The notes below the pieces were generated by a model. That model did not search any database. It saw only the letters and a program-made list of their open reading frames with translations, and had not been told where the DNA came from. A program made the position numbers and the translations under genes. Below, in pieces: positions 33,591 to 42,461 of a DNA stretch of 64,000 nt. Numbering within the stretch: position 1 is the stretch's first letter; each line of letters starts with the position of its first letter. Origin of the DNA: Myroides odoratimimus (GTDB lineage: Bacteria > Bacteroidota > Bacteroidia > Flavobacteriales > Flavobacteriaceae); assembly GCF_001485415.1 (NCBI RefSeq), contig NZ_BCMQ01000004.1, positions 62,001-126,000 of the forward strand, written 5' to 3'.

Positions 33591-34337
33591 ATGAAATTAT
33601 TAGAAGGTAAAATCGCTATTATCACTGGTGCTACAAGAGGAATCGGTAGAGGAGTAGCTTTAGCATATGCTCAACAAGGAGCAAGTGTTGCATTCACATA
33701 TAGTTCTTCTGCTCAGGCAGCTGTAGAATTAGAGCAAGAATTAACAGCTTTAGGTGTTAAAGCAAAAGGATATCAATCAAATGCAGCTGAATATACAGCA
33801 GCAGAACAATTGATAGAAGAGATTTTAAAAGAATTCGGAAACATTGATATTTTAGTTAATAATGCTGGTATTACTAAAGATAACTTATTAATGAGAATGT
33901 CTGAAGCAGATTTTGATGCTGTAATTGAAGTGAACTTGAAGTCTGTATTTAATATGATGAAAGCTGTTCAACGCACAATGCTTAAAAACAGAAAAGGGTC
34001 TATTATCAATATGAGTTCTGTAGTAGGAGTAAAAGGAAACGCTGGACAAGCGAACTATGCTGCTTCTAAAGCTGGAGTTATCGGATTCTCTAAATCTATC
34101 GCATTAGAGTTAGGTTCTCGTAATATCCGTTGTAACGTTGTTGCTCCTGGATTTATTGAAACAGAGATGACTGGTAAACTTCCTGAAGATGTAGTAAAAG
34201 GATGGAGAGATGCTATTCCATTAAAACGTGGTGGTACTCCAGAAGATATCGCAAATACTTGTGTATTCTTAGGTTCTGATATGTCTGCTTATATCACTGG
34301 TCAAGTGATTAATGTAGATGGTGGAATGCTTACTTAA
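33591..34337 (+). CDS. fabG: 3-oxoacyl-ACP reductase FabG
   Basis: 248 residues from MKLLEGKIAIITG at 33591; the longer frame to 33555 crosses the -7 element. Cofactor loop TGATRGIGRG (12-21), NNAG (90-93), and the catalytic tetrad Asn115, Ser143, Tyr156, Lys160 are all in place. It carries out the NADPH-dependent ketoacyl reduction of fatty acid elongation. It stands alone, followed by a terminator. Confidence 0.93.
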   Translation: MKLLEGKIAIITGATRGIGRGVALAYAQQGASVAFTYSSSAQAAVELEQELTALGVKAKGYQSNAAEYTAAEQLIEEILKEFGNIDILVNNAGITKDNLLMRMSEADFDAVIEVNLKSVFNMMKAVQRTMLKNRKGSIINMSSVVGVKGNAGQANYAASKAGVIGFSKSIALELGSRNIRCNVVAPGFIETEMTGKLPEDVVKGWRDAIPLKRGGTPEDIANTCVFLGSDMSAYITGQVINVDGGMLT

Positions 34338-34360
34338 GAGTAAACACATAACCATATATA

Positions 34361-34392
34361 AAGGCTATCTGAGTAATCAGGTAGCCTTTTTT
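34361..34392 (+). terminator. Intrinsic terminator of fabG
   Basis: A 12-bp stem (34361-34372 with 34377-34388, one G-U pair), loop GTAA, T tail. Nearly the same sequence ends the gene at 35577. Confidence 0.88.
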
Positions 34393-34439
34393 AGTTTGTG
34401 AAGAGTTTTATAGTAGTGTTTTAGGGGATTGCTTTTGAA

Positions 34440-34517
34440 TGTGTCCGTTTTGAGTCCGATGTGAGTCCGTAGTGAGTCCGTTAAATGGTATAAAATAACG
34501 GACTGAATACGGATTGA
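34440..34517. repeat. 11-bp phased repeat, locus B: 4 direct and 2 inverted units
   Basis: TCCG cores at 34444, 34455, 34466 and 34477 define four 11-mers of the form TGAGTCCGTAG. After a 12-nt spacer come TAACGGACTGA (34496-34506) and ATACGGATTGA (34507-34517), the inverted motif, again 11 bp apart. Unit 4 (TGAGTCCGTTA) pairs with the first inverted unit with a single mismatch. Same architecture as locus A but a different core word. Confidence 0.85.
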
Positions 34518-34872
34518 CGTCTCAATTACTTATTTATTATACCAAATAAATTATACGCTAAGTATTTATATGACTGCATAAAGGGAGAGTGACTGTTCGT
34601 TTTCATAAAATAACTGTCCGATAATGAACATAGGTAAGATAACTTTTTTTGTAAATGGTTGTTGTATTGGTGTTTATGGATAATAGGTTATTTGGTATGT
34701 AATTGGTGTTATTGTGTTTAGATATAATCTGATCTATATGAATTAGGCTAAACTACAAGATATTTTATATAAATGCATAGCAGGCTAAGGTAGATTGAAG
34801 TATACAAAACTATACAAAGGGTGCAGCAACATTCTAATACTTGTAACGTAACAACCAACTAAATAAAATGAT
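34518..34872. other. Intergenic DNA without a recognised gene
   Basis: About 355 bp, AT-rich. A TTGTAACGTAAC word lies about 25 bp upstream of the next start. I see no ORF or structured RNA. Confidence 0.5.
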
Positions 34873-35577
34873 ATGAAAGTATTCAAGAACATTCTACTTA
34901 CTCTACTTATTTTGACCAACTGTAGTCTAAGTATGGCTAATAATACAGAGCCTAAAACTAGAAAAATTGTCGGATTAGTAGTCGATAGTGAGACTTTATT
35001 ACCTCTGGCTAATGTCAAGATTACAAATGAGAATAAAAAAACATTAGCAACTACAAATGACAAGGGGTATTATGAAGTCACTGTCCATTCTACTAGTAAA
35101 GAAGGATTTAAGTTTTCGTTGAATTTAAAGAAAGAAGAGTATTCTACTTTTAGGCAAAATGATAATTGGGGAGAGGACAATGAGAAAAGCCCTGTTATGT
35201 ACTTTGCTTTACAAAAAAGAAAATCATCTAAAGGAGGGAGTTTTTCTGAATTATACCTTCATAAAGGTGAGGTGACTACTGCTGTTGTAGAGAATTATTT
35301 TAATGATAAAGTAAAGGCTGGAAGTATCTTAAATAATAAGATCGCAAAGTTAAGAGCCAATAACAACCAGGTGTTTTTTGAGTTAGATGGAGGGTATTAT
35401 TTAGTGAATAACTATGCATGGATTAAGCTAAACAGTAAGGATGACAAGGTCTCTATTAATCAAGATAAAGTAGTCAATGCTAGTGAAGTGAATAACTATG
35501 TACGACGTAATAACGTACAGAATATGTCATCAATAGATTCGCCACAAGCTTCTTTTAGTATAAAGACATTTAAGTAA
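34873..35577 (+). CDS. Secreted protein with a CarboxypepD_reg-like domain
   Basis: 234 residues; signal peptide (MKVFKNILLTLLILTNCSLSMA), then a beta-sandwich like the carboxypeptidase regulatory-like domain (RKIVGLVVDSETLLPLANVKI...TNDKGYYEV, about 33-75), common in exported Bacteroidota proteins. The rest is polar and Asn-rich and not recognised. It is closed by a terminator almost identical to that of fabG. Confidence 0.72.
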   Translation: MKVFKNILLTLLILTNCSLSMANNTEPKTRKIVGLVVDSETLLPLANVKITNENKKTLATTNDKGYYEVTVHSTSKEGFKFSLNLKKEEYSTFRQNDNWGEDNEKSPVMYFALQKRKSSKGGSFSELYLHKGEVTTAVVENYFNDKVKAGSILNNKIAKLRANNNQVFFELDGGYYLVNNYAWIKLNSKDDKVSINQDKVVNASEVNNYVRRNNVQNMSSIDSPQASFSIKTFK

Positions 35578-35592
35578 TATAAACAATACATA

Positions 35593-35624
35593 AAGGCTAT
35601 CTGTGTAATCAGGTAGCCTTTTTA
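35593..35624 (+). terminator. Intrinsic terminator, twin of the fabG terminator
   Basis: An 11-bp stem (35593-35603 with 35610-35620) and T tail; the hairpin differs from the one at 34361 by about two bases, including flanks. Confidence 0.88.
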
Positions 35625-35683
35625 GTTTCAAGACGAATTATTTTTTGTCTTTTAGGGAATACTCAGTACTTTTAAATAAAAAA

Positions 35684-36352
35684 ATGAAGAAGGTATTAGA
35701 TAAAGGAGTAGCAGTAGGAAAACAAGGCCTTAAGTCATTTAGAATCGTGTTTATATGTTTGATTCGATGGCTAGGCATGATGGCGGTAGGTGTATTTTTG
35801 TCTCTTTGGATTTTTTTCTATTCGATGAGTAAGATTTATCAGTTGAGAAAAGGAAGTGAGGCACGAGGCTTTTGGGATAACCTTACAGCCTTTTTTAGCG
35901 ATATAAACTATTCTGTGATTATCATTTTTCTTCTACAAGTTGTGATGATTATTGCTTATTTCTATGTAGCTAATAAATATGCTATTCAGAAGGCAATCTC
36001 TTTATTATGGGAGAAGCAAGGAAGTGTATTTATTACCAATTACGTGGCTCAGTTGATGGAGTATCTACATCAGAAAAAGCCTACACTGTTTGGAAGCCAA
36101 CCTGATAAAGAAGCGATACAGAGAGAGTTAATAGCACTTAATGAAGATAATCATGTAGCGGGTATGGTACAACGAAAAACGACAAACTACGTCCTTTCAA
36201 ATGCTAAATTAGGTAATGGGCCTTCTACCTTGTTACAACAATTGACAACACTTCGTTTTAATCCTTTAGCGTTACTTCCTGGACTATGGATGTTTTATGC
36301 CTTAGTAGGGATACAAATCTTGTTTATATTGTATATTTACTATAGATATTAG
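35684..36352 (+). CDS. Hypothetical membrane protein
   Basis: 222 residues from MKKVLDKGVAVGKQG at 35684; the earlier ATG at 35645 adds 13 residues. Three TM helices: about 25-46, 81-101 and 198-218. Between helices 2 and 3 is a cytosolic helical region of about 95 residues. Not recognised. It is followed 29 bp later by another membrane protein, likely in the same operon. Confidence 0.65.
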   Translation: MKKVLDKGVAVGKQGLKSFRIVFICLIRWLGMMAVGVFLSLWIFFYSMSKIYQLRKGSEARGFWDNLTAFFSDINYSVIIIFLLQVVMIIAYFYVANKYAIQKAISLLWEKQGSVFITNYVAQLMEYLHQKKPTLFGSQPDKEAIQRELIALNEDNHVAGMVQRKTTNYVLSNAKLGNGPSTLLQQLTTLRFNPLALLPGLWMFYALVGIQILFILYIYYRY

Positions 36353-36381
36353 ATGGTTTAAATAATATAGAAATAAATGTT

Positions 36382-36918
36382 ATGAAAATAGGAAATGATA
36401 CAATAGGTATAAGTAATAGTGATAAGATAACAATACTAGTTTTTTTCTTTACAGTATATGTGTTGATTATGCTTCTTTTCGATTGGTTATTCGATGGAGC
36501 TATTAAAAGTTGGGAAAACTATCTTTTAAAAGGGTTGGTATATAGTATTGTACTTTCTGTATTGATGTATTACGCGATTAAGACCTTGACCAAAAGAGTG
36601 GAACTAAAGCTGCAAATACCATTAGCAGAAGGAGAAGAGCTAGAAGTATATGGAGTAGCTAATATGTTCTTAGGGAAAGAAGCCTTAGGGGGTAAATTAG
36701 GTATGACTGAAGATACTTTAGTATTCCATTCTCATAAGTTTAATATACAGAAGAGTACTGTCCGCATTCCTTTTGAAGATATTAAATCTATTAAACCCTG
36801 TAGAGTGATGTGGTTGCTTAACAATGGAATAGAGGTACAGACGGCTACAGACCGGTGTGTGTTTGTGGTCAATGATAGAAAAACGTGGTTAGAGGTTATT
36901 CAGAAAAAGATAAAGTAG
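36382..36918 (+). CDS. Membrane protein with a PH/GRAM-like C-terminal domain
   Basis: 178 residues. Two TM helices (about 15-35 and 46-67), then a soluble part (about 75-178) with the beta pattern and closing helix of GRAM/bacterial PH domains: GKLGMTEDTLVFHSH, VRIPFEDIKSIKP, CVFVVNDRKTWLEVI. Function unknown; likely membrane-associated with the preceding protein. Confidence 0.65.
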   Translation: MKIGNDTIGISNSDKITILVFFFTVYVLIMLLFDWLFDGAIKSWENYLLKGLVYSIVLSVLMYYAIKTLTKRVELKLQIPLAEGEELEVYGVANMFLGKEALGGKLGMTEDTLVFHSHKFNIQKSTVRIPFEDIKSIKPCRVMWLLNNGIEVQTATDRCVFVVNDRKTWLEVIQKKIK

Positions 36919-36924
36919 CACGAG

Positions 36925-37197
36925 TTAATCTTTAAGTAAATGTGCTGTTGCTGCATGCGTAAGCTTTTCAAAATCAGCAAAACAAGAAGAGAAGTCTACT
37001 TGGTTGCCATGATGATCTCTTAGTTTAAGAGAGGTGTATAGTCCTAAGTCAAAATAATTAATCTCTTTTATAGACGCACTATGTGTGGAAATAAACTGAT
37101 TAATAAATGTTTGATTCTGAGTCTTTTTGTAAATAGAAAAAATACTTAGACTAATGATACTAAATAGAATTGCATAGGTGATAAAGTGTTTATTCAT
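36925..37197 (-). CDS. Small membrane-anchored protein
   Basis: 90 residues from MNKHFITYAILFSII at 37197; the longer frame to 37230 has no support. One N-terminal TM helix (about 5-21), then about 65 residues outside the cytosol. Not recognised. It is convergent with the preceding gene, 6 bp apart. Confidence 0.55.
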   Translation of the reverse strand: MNKHFITYAILFSIISLSIFSIYKKTQNQTFINQFISTHSASIKEINYFDLGLYTSLKLRDHHGNQVDFSSCFADFEKLTHAATAHLLKD

Positions 37198-37247
37198 CGT
37201 AGTAAGTGATTTAATAAGAGTAAGATACAATAAATATTTTGATAGAG

Positions 37248-37279
37248 AACGACTATATACATTATAGTCGTTTTTTTAT
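37248..37279 (+). terminator. Plus-strand terminator upstream of the small leftward gene
   Basis: AACGACTATA (37248-37257) pairs with TATAGTCGTT (37263-37272), then seven T. It is oriented rightward although the closest gene runs leftward, so it probably stops readthrough from the 36382 gene across the antisense gene. Confidence 0.75.
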
Positions 37280-37418
37280 GCCTATATGTGAACTATAATA
37301 GAATAGATTAACCCCAAAAGATTAGCTAAAAAAATTAGCAAAGTGATGTTTTTTGTAAGTAGGCTAATGGATTATCATCAAAAAAGACTACCTTAGCTAT
37401 TATGATTACAATACTTCG

Positions 37419-37904
37419 ATGAATAAATTTACAGCTATAGATTTTGAGACAGCTCAGCCTCAGCGCAATAGTATTTGCCAAGTTGGCTTAGTTGTATTTG
37501 AGAACGGAATTATAGTAGATTCCTTAAACATTCTTGTACAACCTCCTCAGAATGTTTATTGGAGTAAATTTATTGACGTACACGGTATCACACCAGAAGA
37601 TACACAGTATGCGCCTACATTCGAAGAAGTTTGGCATAAGATATTACCCTTTATACAATTTCAGAATGTAGTAGCACATAATGGCTTTGGCTTTGACTTC
37701 CCAGTCTTAGAGAAGACATTAGAGTATTATAACTTGGCTGTGCCTGAATACGAGAAGCATTGTACTTATAGATTGTATAAAAAAGGATTAGCTTCTTTGG
37801 CTGAGAAGTATAATCTTGCATTAAATCACCACGATGCTCTTAGTGATGCTAAAGTATGCGGAATATTGTTTGATCAATATTTAAAGCAAGGAGGTCTAAT
37901 TTAA
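37419..37904 (+). CDS. DnaQ-like 3'-5' exonuclease
   Basis: 161 residues, a single DEDDh exonuclease domain: AIDFETA (Asp8, Glu10), VAHNGFGFDFPVLE, and the final HHDALSDA with His and Asp. Short stand-alone members of this family degrade DNA or RNA 3' ends; the substrate is not determined. It is first in a three-gene run with a methyltransferase and a glycolipid-binding-fold protein. Confidence 0.87.
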   Translation: MNKFTAIDFETAQPQRNSICQVGLVVFENGIIVDSLNILVQPPQNVYWSKFIDVHGITPEDTQYAPTFEEVWHKILPFIQFQNVVAHNGFGFDFPVLEKTLEYYNLAVPEYEKHCTYRLYKKGLASLAEKYNLALNHHDALSDAKVCGILFDQYLKQGGLI

Positions 37905-37916
37905 TAATAGCAAATT

Positions 37917-38708
37917 ATGACGAAGAGTAAAGAGTATTTAGAACACAATAAGAAGTCTTGGGATAAACAGGCGTTAGCTAATCAGCAATGGTCTATGCCT
38001 GTAAGTGCAGAGACAGTAACAAAAGCTAAGGAAGGTGAATGGGAATTATATGTGTTGCCAACTCCAATAGATAAGAAGTGGTTAGGAGAGGTAAAAGGGA
38101 AGCGCGTATTATGTCTAGCATCTGCTGGAGGACAGCAAGCACCTATTTTAGCTGCTATAGGAGGTAAGGTAACTGTGTTAGATTTATCTACAGAGCAACT
38201 TAATAAGGATAAACAAGTAGCACTTAGAGATAATTTAGATTTGACAACTGTAGAAGGAGATATGACGAATCTAGAGATGTTCGCGGATAATAGTTTTGAC
38301 ATTATTGTTCATCCCATCTCTAATCACTATGTAAGTGATGTAACGAAGATCTGGAGAGAGTGTTATCGCGTATTAGACAAGGGAGGAAGACTAATCAGTA
38401 GTTTCTATAATCCAGTGATATTTATACACGATAGAGATCCTAAGTATGCAGCAGAAGGAGTTGTGAAGCCTATGTATAAGATTCCTTATGCAGACTTGAC
38501 AGATATGACTCCAGATCAGGTAGAAGAAAAAAGAAATAAAGAGGAGGCTTTCGTCTTTGGACATAGTCTTCAAGATTTGATAGGAGGACAGCTACAAGCA
38601 GGTTTTTTAATTAAAGAATATGAAGAGGCATTTCAGCCACATCCTCGCTTTGTAGTAGATCATTATTTACCAACTTTTATAGGTACAGTAGCAATTAAAC
38701 TTCAATAG
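37917..38708 (+). CDS. Class I SAM-dependent methyltransferase
   Basis: 263 residues. SAM site at about 61-67 (VLCLASAGGQQAP), then VLDLSTEQL and the post-motif DIIVHPISNHYV; the fold is a class I small-molecule methyltransferase. Substrate unknown. It lies 12 bp after the exonuclease gene and 1 bp before the next. Confidence 0.85.
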   Translation: MTKSKEYLEHNKKSWDKQALANQQWSMPVSAETVTKAKEGEWELYVLPTPIDKKWLGEVKGKRVLCLASAGGQQAPILAAIGGKVTVLDLSTEQLNKDKQVALRDNLDLTTVEGDMTNLEMFADNSFDIIVHPISNHYVSDVTKIWRECYRVLDKGGRLISSFYNPVIFIHDRDPKYAAEGVVKPMYKIPYADLTDMTPDQVEEKRNKEEAFVFGHSLQDLIGGQLQAGFLIKEYEEAFQPHPRFVVDHYLPTFIGTVAIKLQ

Positions 38709-38709
38709 T

Positions 38710-39255
38710 ATGGAGAAAAATATAGTCTGGACAGGTGTCGATAATTTATCGATTGAAAAATGTGTCCTGATTGATAAAGGAGAAACCATTCACAGTAAAG
38801 GTGAGTTAGTAGGGAATAAGAATAATCAGGTGTATGGTGCCGATTATCAAGTAGTAGTAGATCAGAGATGGGAGACTAGATTCTTTGATATTACTTGTAA
38901 AGTGGGGCATAAGCACTATACTATACATGGGTATAAACTAAATAATCAGTGGATTATAGATGAACAAGAGCATCCAGAGTTACACGATTGTTTAGATATA
39001 GATATTTCTGTGACACCTTTTACTAATGCATTGCCTATTAATAGACTTAACTTAGCGATAGGAGAGTCTAAGGAAATAGCAGTGTTGTATATTAATCCTA
39101 TAGAAGAGCGTTTTACTAGAGTAGTACAGCGTTATGAGAGACTATCTGAAACCACTTATCACTATAAAAACTTGTGGAGTGATTTCGAGTCTACGATAGA
39201 AGTAGGTGCAGATGGCTTAGTGACTAATTATCCGAAGTTATTCAATAGACTATAA
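38710..39255 (+). CDS. Putative glycolipid-binding protein (PF06475 type)
   Basis: 181 residues. IVWTGVDNLSIEKCVL at the start and DCLDIDISVTPFTNALPINRL in the middle are diagnostic of this family. The name comes from a structural similarity; its cellular role is not known. It is last in the exonuclease-methyltransferase run and ends at a terminator. Confidence 0.82.
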   Translation: MEKNIVWTGVDNLSIEKCVLIDKGETIHSKGELVGNKNNQVYGADYQVVVDQRWETRFFDITCKVGHKHYTIHGYKLNNQWIIDEQEHPELHDCLDIDISVTPFTNALPINRLNLAIGESKEIAVLYINPIEERFTRVVQRYERLSETTYHYKNLWSDFESTIEVGADGLVTNYPKLFNRL

Positions 39256-39262
39256 AAAATAC

Positions 39263-39294
39263 AAAGCCCCGATAGAGATCGGGGCTTTTTTATA
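39263..39294 (+). terminator. Intrinsic terminator
   Basis: AAAGCCCCGAT (39263-39273) pairs with ATCGGGGCTTT (39278-39288), loop AGAG, T tail. Confidence 0.9.
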
Positions 39295-39311
39295 TATTGT
39301 TCAGAAGAAGA

Positions 39312-40184
39312 TTACTTCTTTTTCTTTTTATTGTTTTCAATCATTTTTAAATCCTCAGCTTGTTCTATTGCGTTTCCTTCTAAGTCAAACTTAGTTTCTT
39401 CTTCAGTAGGGACAACAAACTTATCTTTCTTAGATTTGTATAGTGGGAATAAGTAAGAGATGGTATAATTAAATCCTACTCCTATATTACCACTGTGTTT
39501 TTTGTTATAGCCAGGAATATATAGGTTTTCAAAATCATCAGGTTGCGTCTGAGACACTAGCCCATTTAGTCTCATGGTGAATCCCATAAAGACATTGCTA
39601 AATACTCTTGTTTTAATACCTGCTACAAATTCTACCCAGTGTGCACTAAGTCCACTTTGTTTTCGATCTACTTCTATTCTTTCTTTAGGGAAATATGGAT
39701 CTGTAGTATAAGATTGGTACCAATTAAGAGTTTGAGAGAAGGTCGCAAAACCATATCTAAAACCTACGTAGATCATATCTTCTCTATCTAGCCAGTTTTC
39801 GTATAGGTTATAGTTACCTCCTATGCGAATGTAGTTACCATTGGTTGTAAAGCCATAACTACTTTCGTCTCTATCCATTTTATCATGACCTATCTCTGCT
39901 GCTGCATACCAATTTTTAGTAAGACGATAATCCCCAACTACTTCAAAACCTTGATAAGTATTGTCATAGAATGAACGCGTGATTCTAAATAAATCAACCC
40001 CTACACGCAGTCCATATCTCTGTGGGTAGTAATGAGGTGATTCTTCTGCAGCATCAGTAAGTGGAGCAGGAGTCTTTAGTTCTGTAGGATTATTCTCTTG
40101 TGCAAATGAAGAGAAAGCTAATAGTAGTAAACCACAATTAATAATAAATCTTGAAGTGTGCTTGTTTGCTATCTTGAATTTCAT
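39312..40184 (-). CDS. DUF6048 family protein
   Basis: 290 residues from MKFKIANKHTSRF at 40184. Signal peptide to SSFAQ, then a beta-barrel-like body (YGLRVGVDLFRITRSF, WYAAAEIGHDKMD, IGVGFNYTISYLFPLY) and a lysine-rich tail ending KKKK. In Bacteroidota DUF6048 follows DUF6452, as here. It is probably an outer-membrane protein. The start lies 47 bp inside the DUF6452 gene; the frame is open to 40220. Confidence 0.75.
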   Translation of the reverse strand: MKFKIANKHTSRFIINCGLLLLAFSSFAQENNPTELKTPAPLTDAAEESPHYYPQRYGLRVGVDLFRITRSFYDNTYQGFEVVGDYRLTKNWYAAAEIGHDKMDRDESSYGFTTNGNYIRIGGNYNLYENWLDREDMIYVGFRYGFATFSQTLNWYQSYTTDPYFPKERIEVDRKQSGLSAHWVEFVAGIKTRVFSNVFMGFTMRLNGLVSQTQPDDFENLYIPGYNKKHSGNIGVGFNYTISYLFPLYKSKKDKFVVPTEEETKFDLEGNAIEQAEDLKMIENNKKKKK

Positions 40185-40656
40185 TTGTTTCAGTTGTATA
40201 ATATTTAATCCAGTTACCACTCGTTTGTTGAGATTCTCCGTTTAACATAGGAAAAGTACCATCTTGATTTAAGGAGAATGTAGATACATATCCACAGGCT
40301 TTATTAAGATACTTGGTATTGATTTTATATTTAAAAGTCAATGTATCATAAAGTGTGTCTGTCTGATTCTGAGTTCTTCTTATTGATTTAAGTATCCATT
40401 CAGATTCTTGATTATCTAAGCGAAGCGGTATTAGTAATTTGTTTGCTTTGCTTTTGATAACATCTTTTTCTCTACCCGCAACAAAAGCTTCAACTAAGTC
40501 ATTCTTAGCGATTCCTTGATCCTCAAAATTGTAGAATTCAATTAGAAAGTTAGGCGTAGTAGGCTCATCCGCACCACAAATATCATCTTTCTCACAAGCG
40601 CTAAAAATAAAACTTCCTAAGCTTAGAAATACTGCTGCCAATATTAGTTTTTTCAT
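40138..40656 (-). CDS. DUF6452 family lipoprotein
   Basis: 172 residues; N-terminus with lipobox FSAC (Cys20), so a lipoprotein. The EKDDICGADEPTTPNFLIEFYN segment after it is typical of DUF6452. It overlaps DUF6048 by 47 bp in a different frame. In many Flavobacteria this pair lies next to rlmD, which here is 5 kb away. A TATTTTTG -7 element lies upstream (minus strand, plus 40687-40694). Confidence 0.75.
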   Translation of the reverse strand: MKKLILAAVFLSLGSFIFSACEKDDICGADEPTTPNFLIEFYNFEDQGIAKNDLVEAFVAGREKDVIKSKANKLLIPLRLDNQESEWILKSIRRTQNQTDTLYDTLTFKYKINTKYLNKACGYVSTFSLNQDGTFPMLNGESQQTSGNWIKYYTTETNEIQDSKQAHFKIYY

Positions 40657-40909
40657 ATAGATTTTTTATCTCTGTATATAAGTTGTCAAAAATACTAAAA
40701 CTAATTCAGAACTCTTTAAAAAAGTTCGAAGTGAACTTCTATACTTTTAGAGTATAAATGTTTTAGAATAAATGTGGAGAAAATGATTCTTTTTTGCTTT
40801 AAAGATTCTAAATAGTGGCGTTTGTTGTATTTTTATGACTGTAATTAACATAGTAATTGTAAATGACGCCTTATATTTAAAGTTCTAAGATAAGTAAAGA
40901 TTAAGTAAA

Positions 40910-42442
40910 ATGTTAGAAACTGTTTCAGGTTTGCAGGTAATATTAGCAGTTACCCCTGTTATATTGTTAATTGTATTATTAGGTTTTTTAAAGTTACCAG
41001 GTGAGAAAAGTGCCAGTATTACTTTAGTTGTTACAGCATTAATAGCGTTATTTGGTTTTAATCTCTCTTTGATAGATACTTCTTTATCAGTAGTATATGG
41101 GATAGTGAAAGCTATTTTTCCTATCTTGATTATTATCTTAATGGCTATTTATAGTTATAATGTACAAGTAGAGTCTCAGAAAATAGAGATTATTAAACAA
41201 CAGTTCTCGGCTATTTCAACAGATAAATCTATTCAAGTATTACTATTGACTTGGGGATTTGGGGGACTGTTAGAAGGAATGGCAGGTTTTGGTACAGCAG
41301 TAGCTATTCCTGCAGCTATTTTGATTAGTTTAGGTTTTAAGCCCATGTTCTCAGCCGTTGTTAGTTTGATTGCTAATAGTGTGCCTACAGCCTTTGGAGC
41401 AGTTGGTATTCCGGTTATTGTTTTGGCTAGAGAAGTAGAGATGGTAGAGCAGATTACTACGATTAGTGCTCATGTAGTTTGGCAGTTAGCAGTATTGATG
41501 TTTTTAGTTCCTTTTTTAATTGTAACATTAGCAGATAAATCTGTAAAAGCTATCCCAAAGAACATTATTTTAAGTCTTCTGGTAGGAGGTGTTACCTTAG
41601 CTGTTCAGTATTATGCAGCGGTATATATAGGAGCAGAGACTCCTGCTATTTTAGGAAGTATTGCCTCAGTGATTACTATTATCCTATTTGGAAAAATCAC
41701 GGCAAAGAAAGAAGATAAAATAGAGAAGCAGAGCTTTAGCCTTCTAAGTATCTTTCAGGCATGGAGTGTATATGGACTGATCTTATTACTCGTTTTATTG
41801 ACTAGTCCTCTGTTTCCTTTTGCAACGATGATGAAATCTAATTTGGAAATATTCCAAACGAATTTTTCCTTTTCTATCGCAGGAGGTATTCGCAGTGTGG
41901 GAATATATTGGTTGACAGATACAGGCGTGTTAATTTTTATAAGCTCATTAGTAGGAGGATTGATTCAAGGAGTTTCTCTAAGTGGCTTGTTTGCTTTATT
42001 AGGTAAAACTGCAGTACAATTAAAAAAGACGGTTATTACAGTATGTTGCTTAATCGCTTTGTCTACGTTAATGGACTTCTCAGGTATGATTACAGTTCTA
42101 GGATTAGCCTTAGCGACGACTACAGGGACGTTCTATCCTTTCTTTGCTCCAGCGATAGGAGCCTTAGGAACATTCTTAACAGGTAGTGATACATCCTCTA
42201 ATATTTTATTCGGGAAGTTACAAGCTACAGTTGCAGATAAGATTGGAGCAGATAAAGGTTGGTTGGCAGCAGCGAATACAACAGGTGCTACAGGAGGAAA
42301 GATTATTTCTCCACAGAGTATTGCTGTAGCTACAACAGCTTGTGGAGAACAAGGTAAAGAAGGTATTATCCTTAAAAAAGCTGTCGGTTTTGCATTGTTA
42401 TATATTTTAATAGCAGGCTTGATAGTATATATTGGAAGTTAA
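40910..42442 (+). CDS. lldP: L-lactate permease
   Basis: 510 residues, about 12-13 TM helices, LctP family: VTPVILLIVLLGFLKLPGEK, LLEGMAGFGTAVAIPAAIL, FLTGSDTSSNILFGKLQ and the ISPQSIAVATTACGEQGKEG motif. It imports lactate (and glycolate) with H+. It is first in an operon with lutABC (19 bp gap), forming a complete lactate uptake and oxidation unit. An inverted repeat AAGTTC-N5-GAACTT at 40722-40738 could be an operator. Confidence 0.93.
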   Translation: MLETVSGLQVILAVTPVILLIVLLGFLKLPGEKSASITLVVTALIALFGFNLSLIDTSLSVVYGIVKAIFPILIIILMAIYSYNVQVESQKIEIIKQQFSAISTDKSIQVLLLTWGFGGLLEGMAGFGTAVAIPAAILISLGFKPMFSAVVSLIANSVPTAFGAVGIPVIVLAREVEMVEQITTISAHVVWQLAVLMFLVPFLIVTLADKSVKAIPKNIILSLLVGGVTLAVQYYAAVYIGAETPAILGSIASVITIILFGKITAKKEDKIEKQSFSLLSIFQAWSVYGLILLLVLLTSPLFPFATMMKSNLEIFQTNFSFSIAGGIRSVGIYWLTDTGVLIFISSLVGGLIQGVSLSGLFALLGKTAVQLKKTVITVCCLIALSTLMDFSGMITVLGLALATTTGTFYPFFAPAIGALGTFLTGSDTSSNILFGKLQATVADKIGADKGWLAAANTTGATGGKIISPQSIAVATTACGEQGKEGIILKKAVGFALLYILIAGLIVYIGS

Positions 42443-42461
42443 GAATTAAATAGATAGATAT

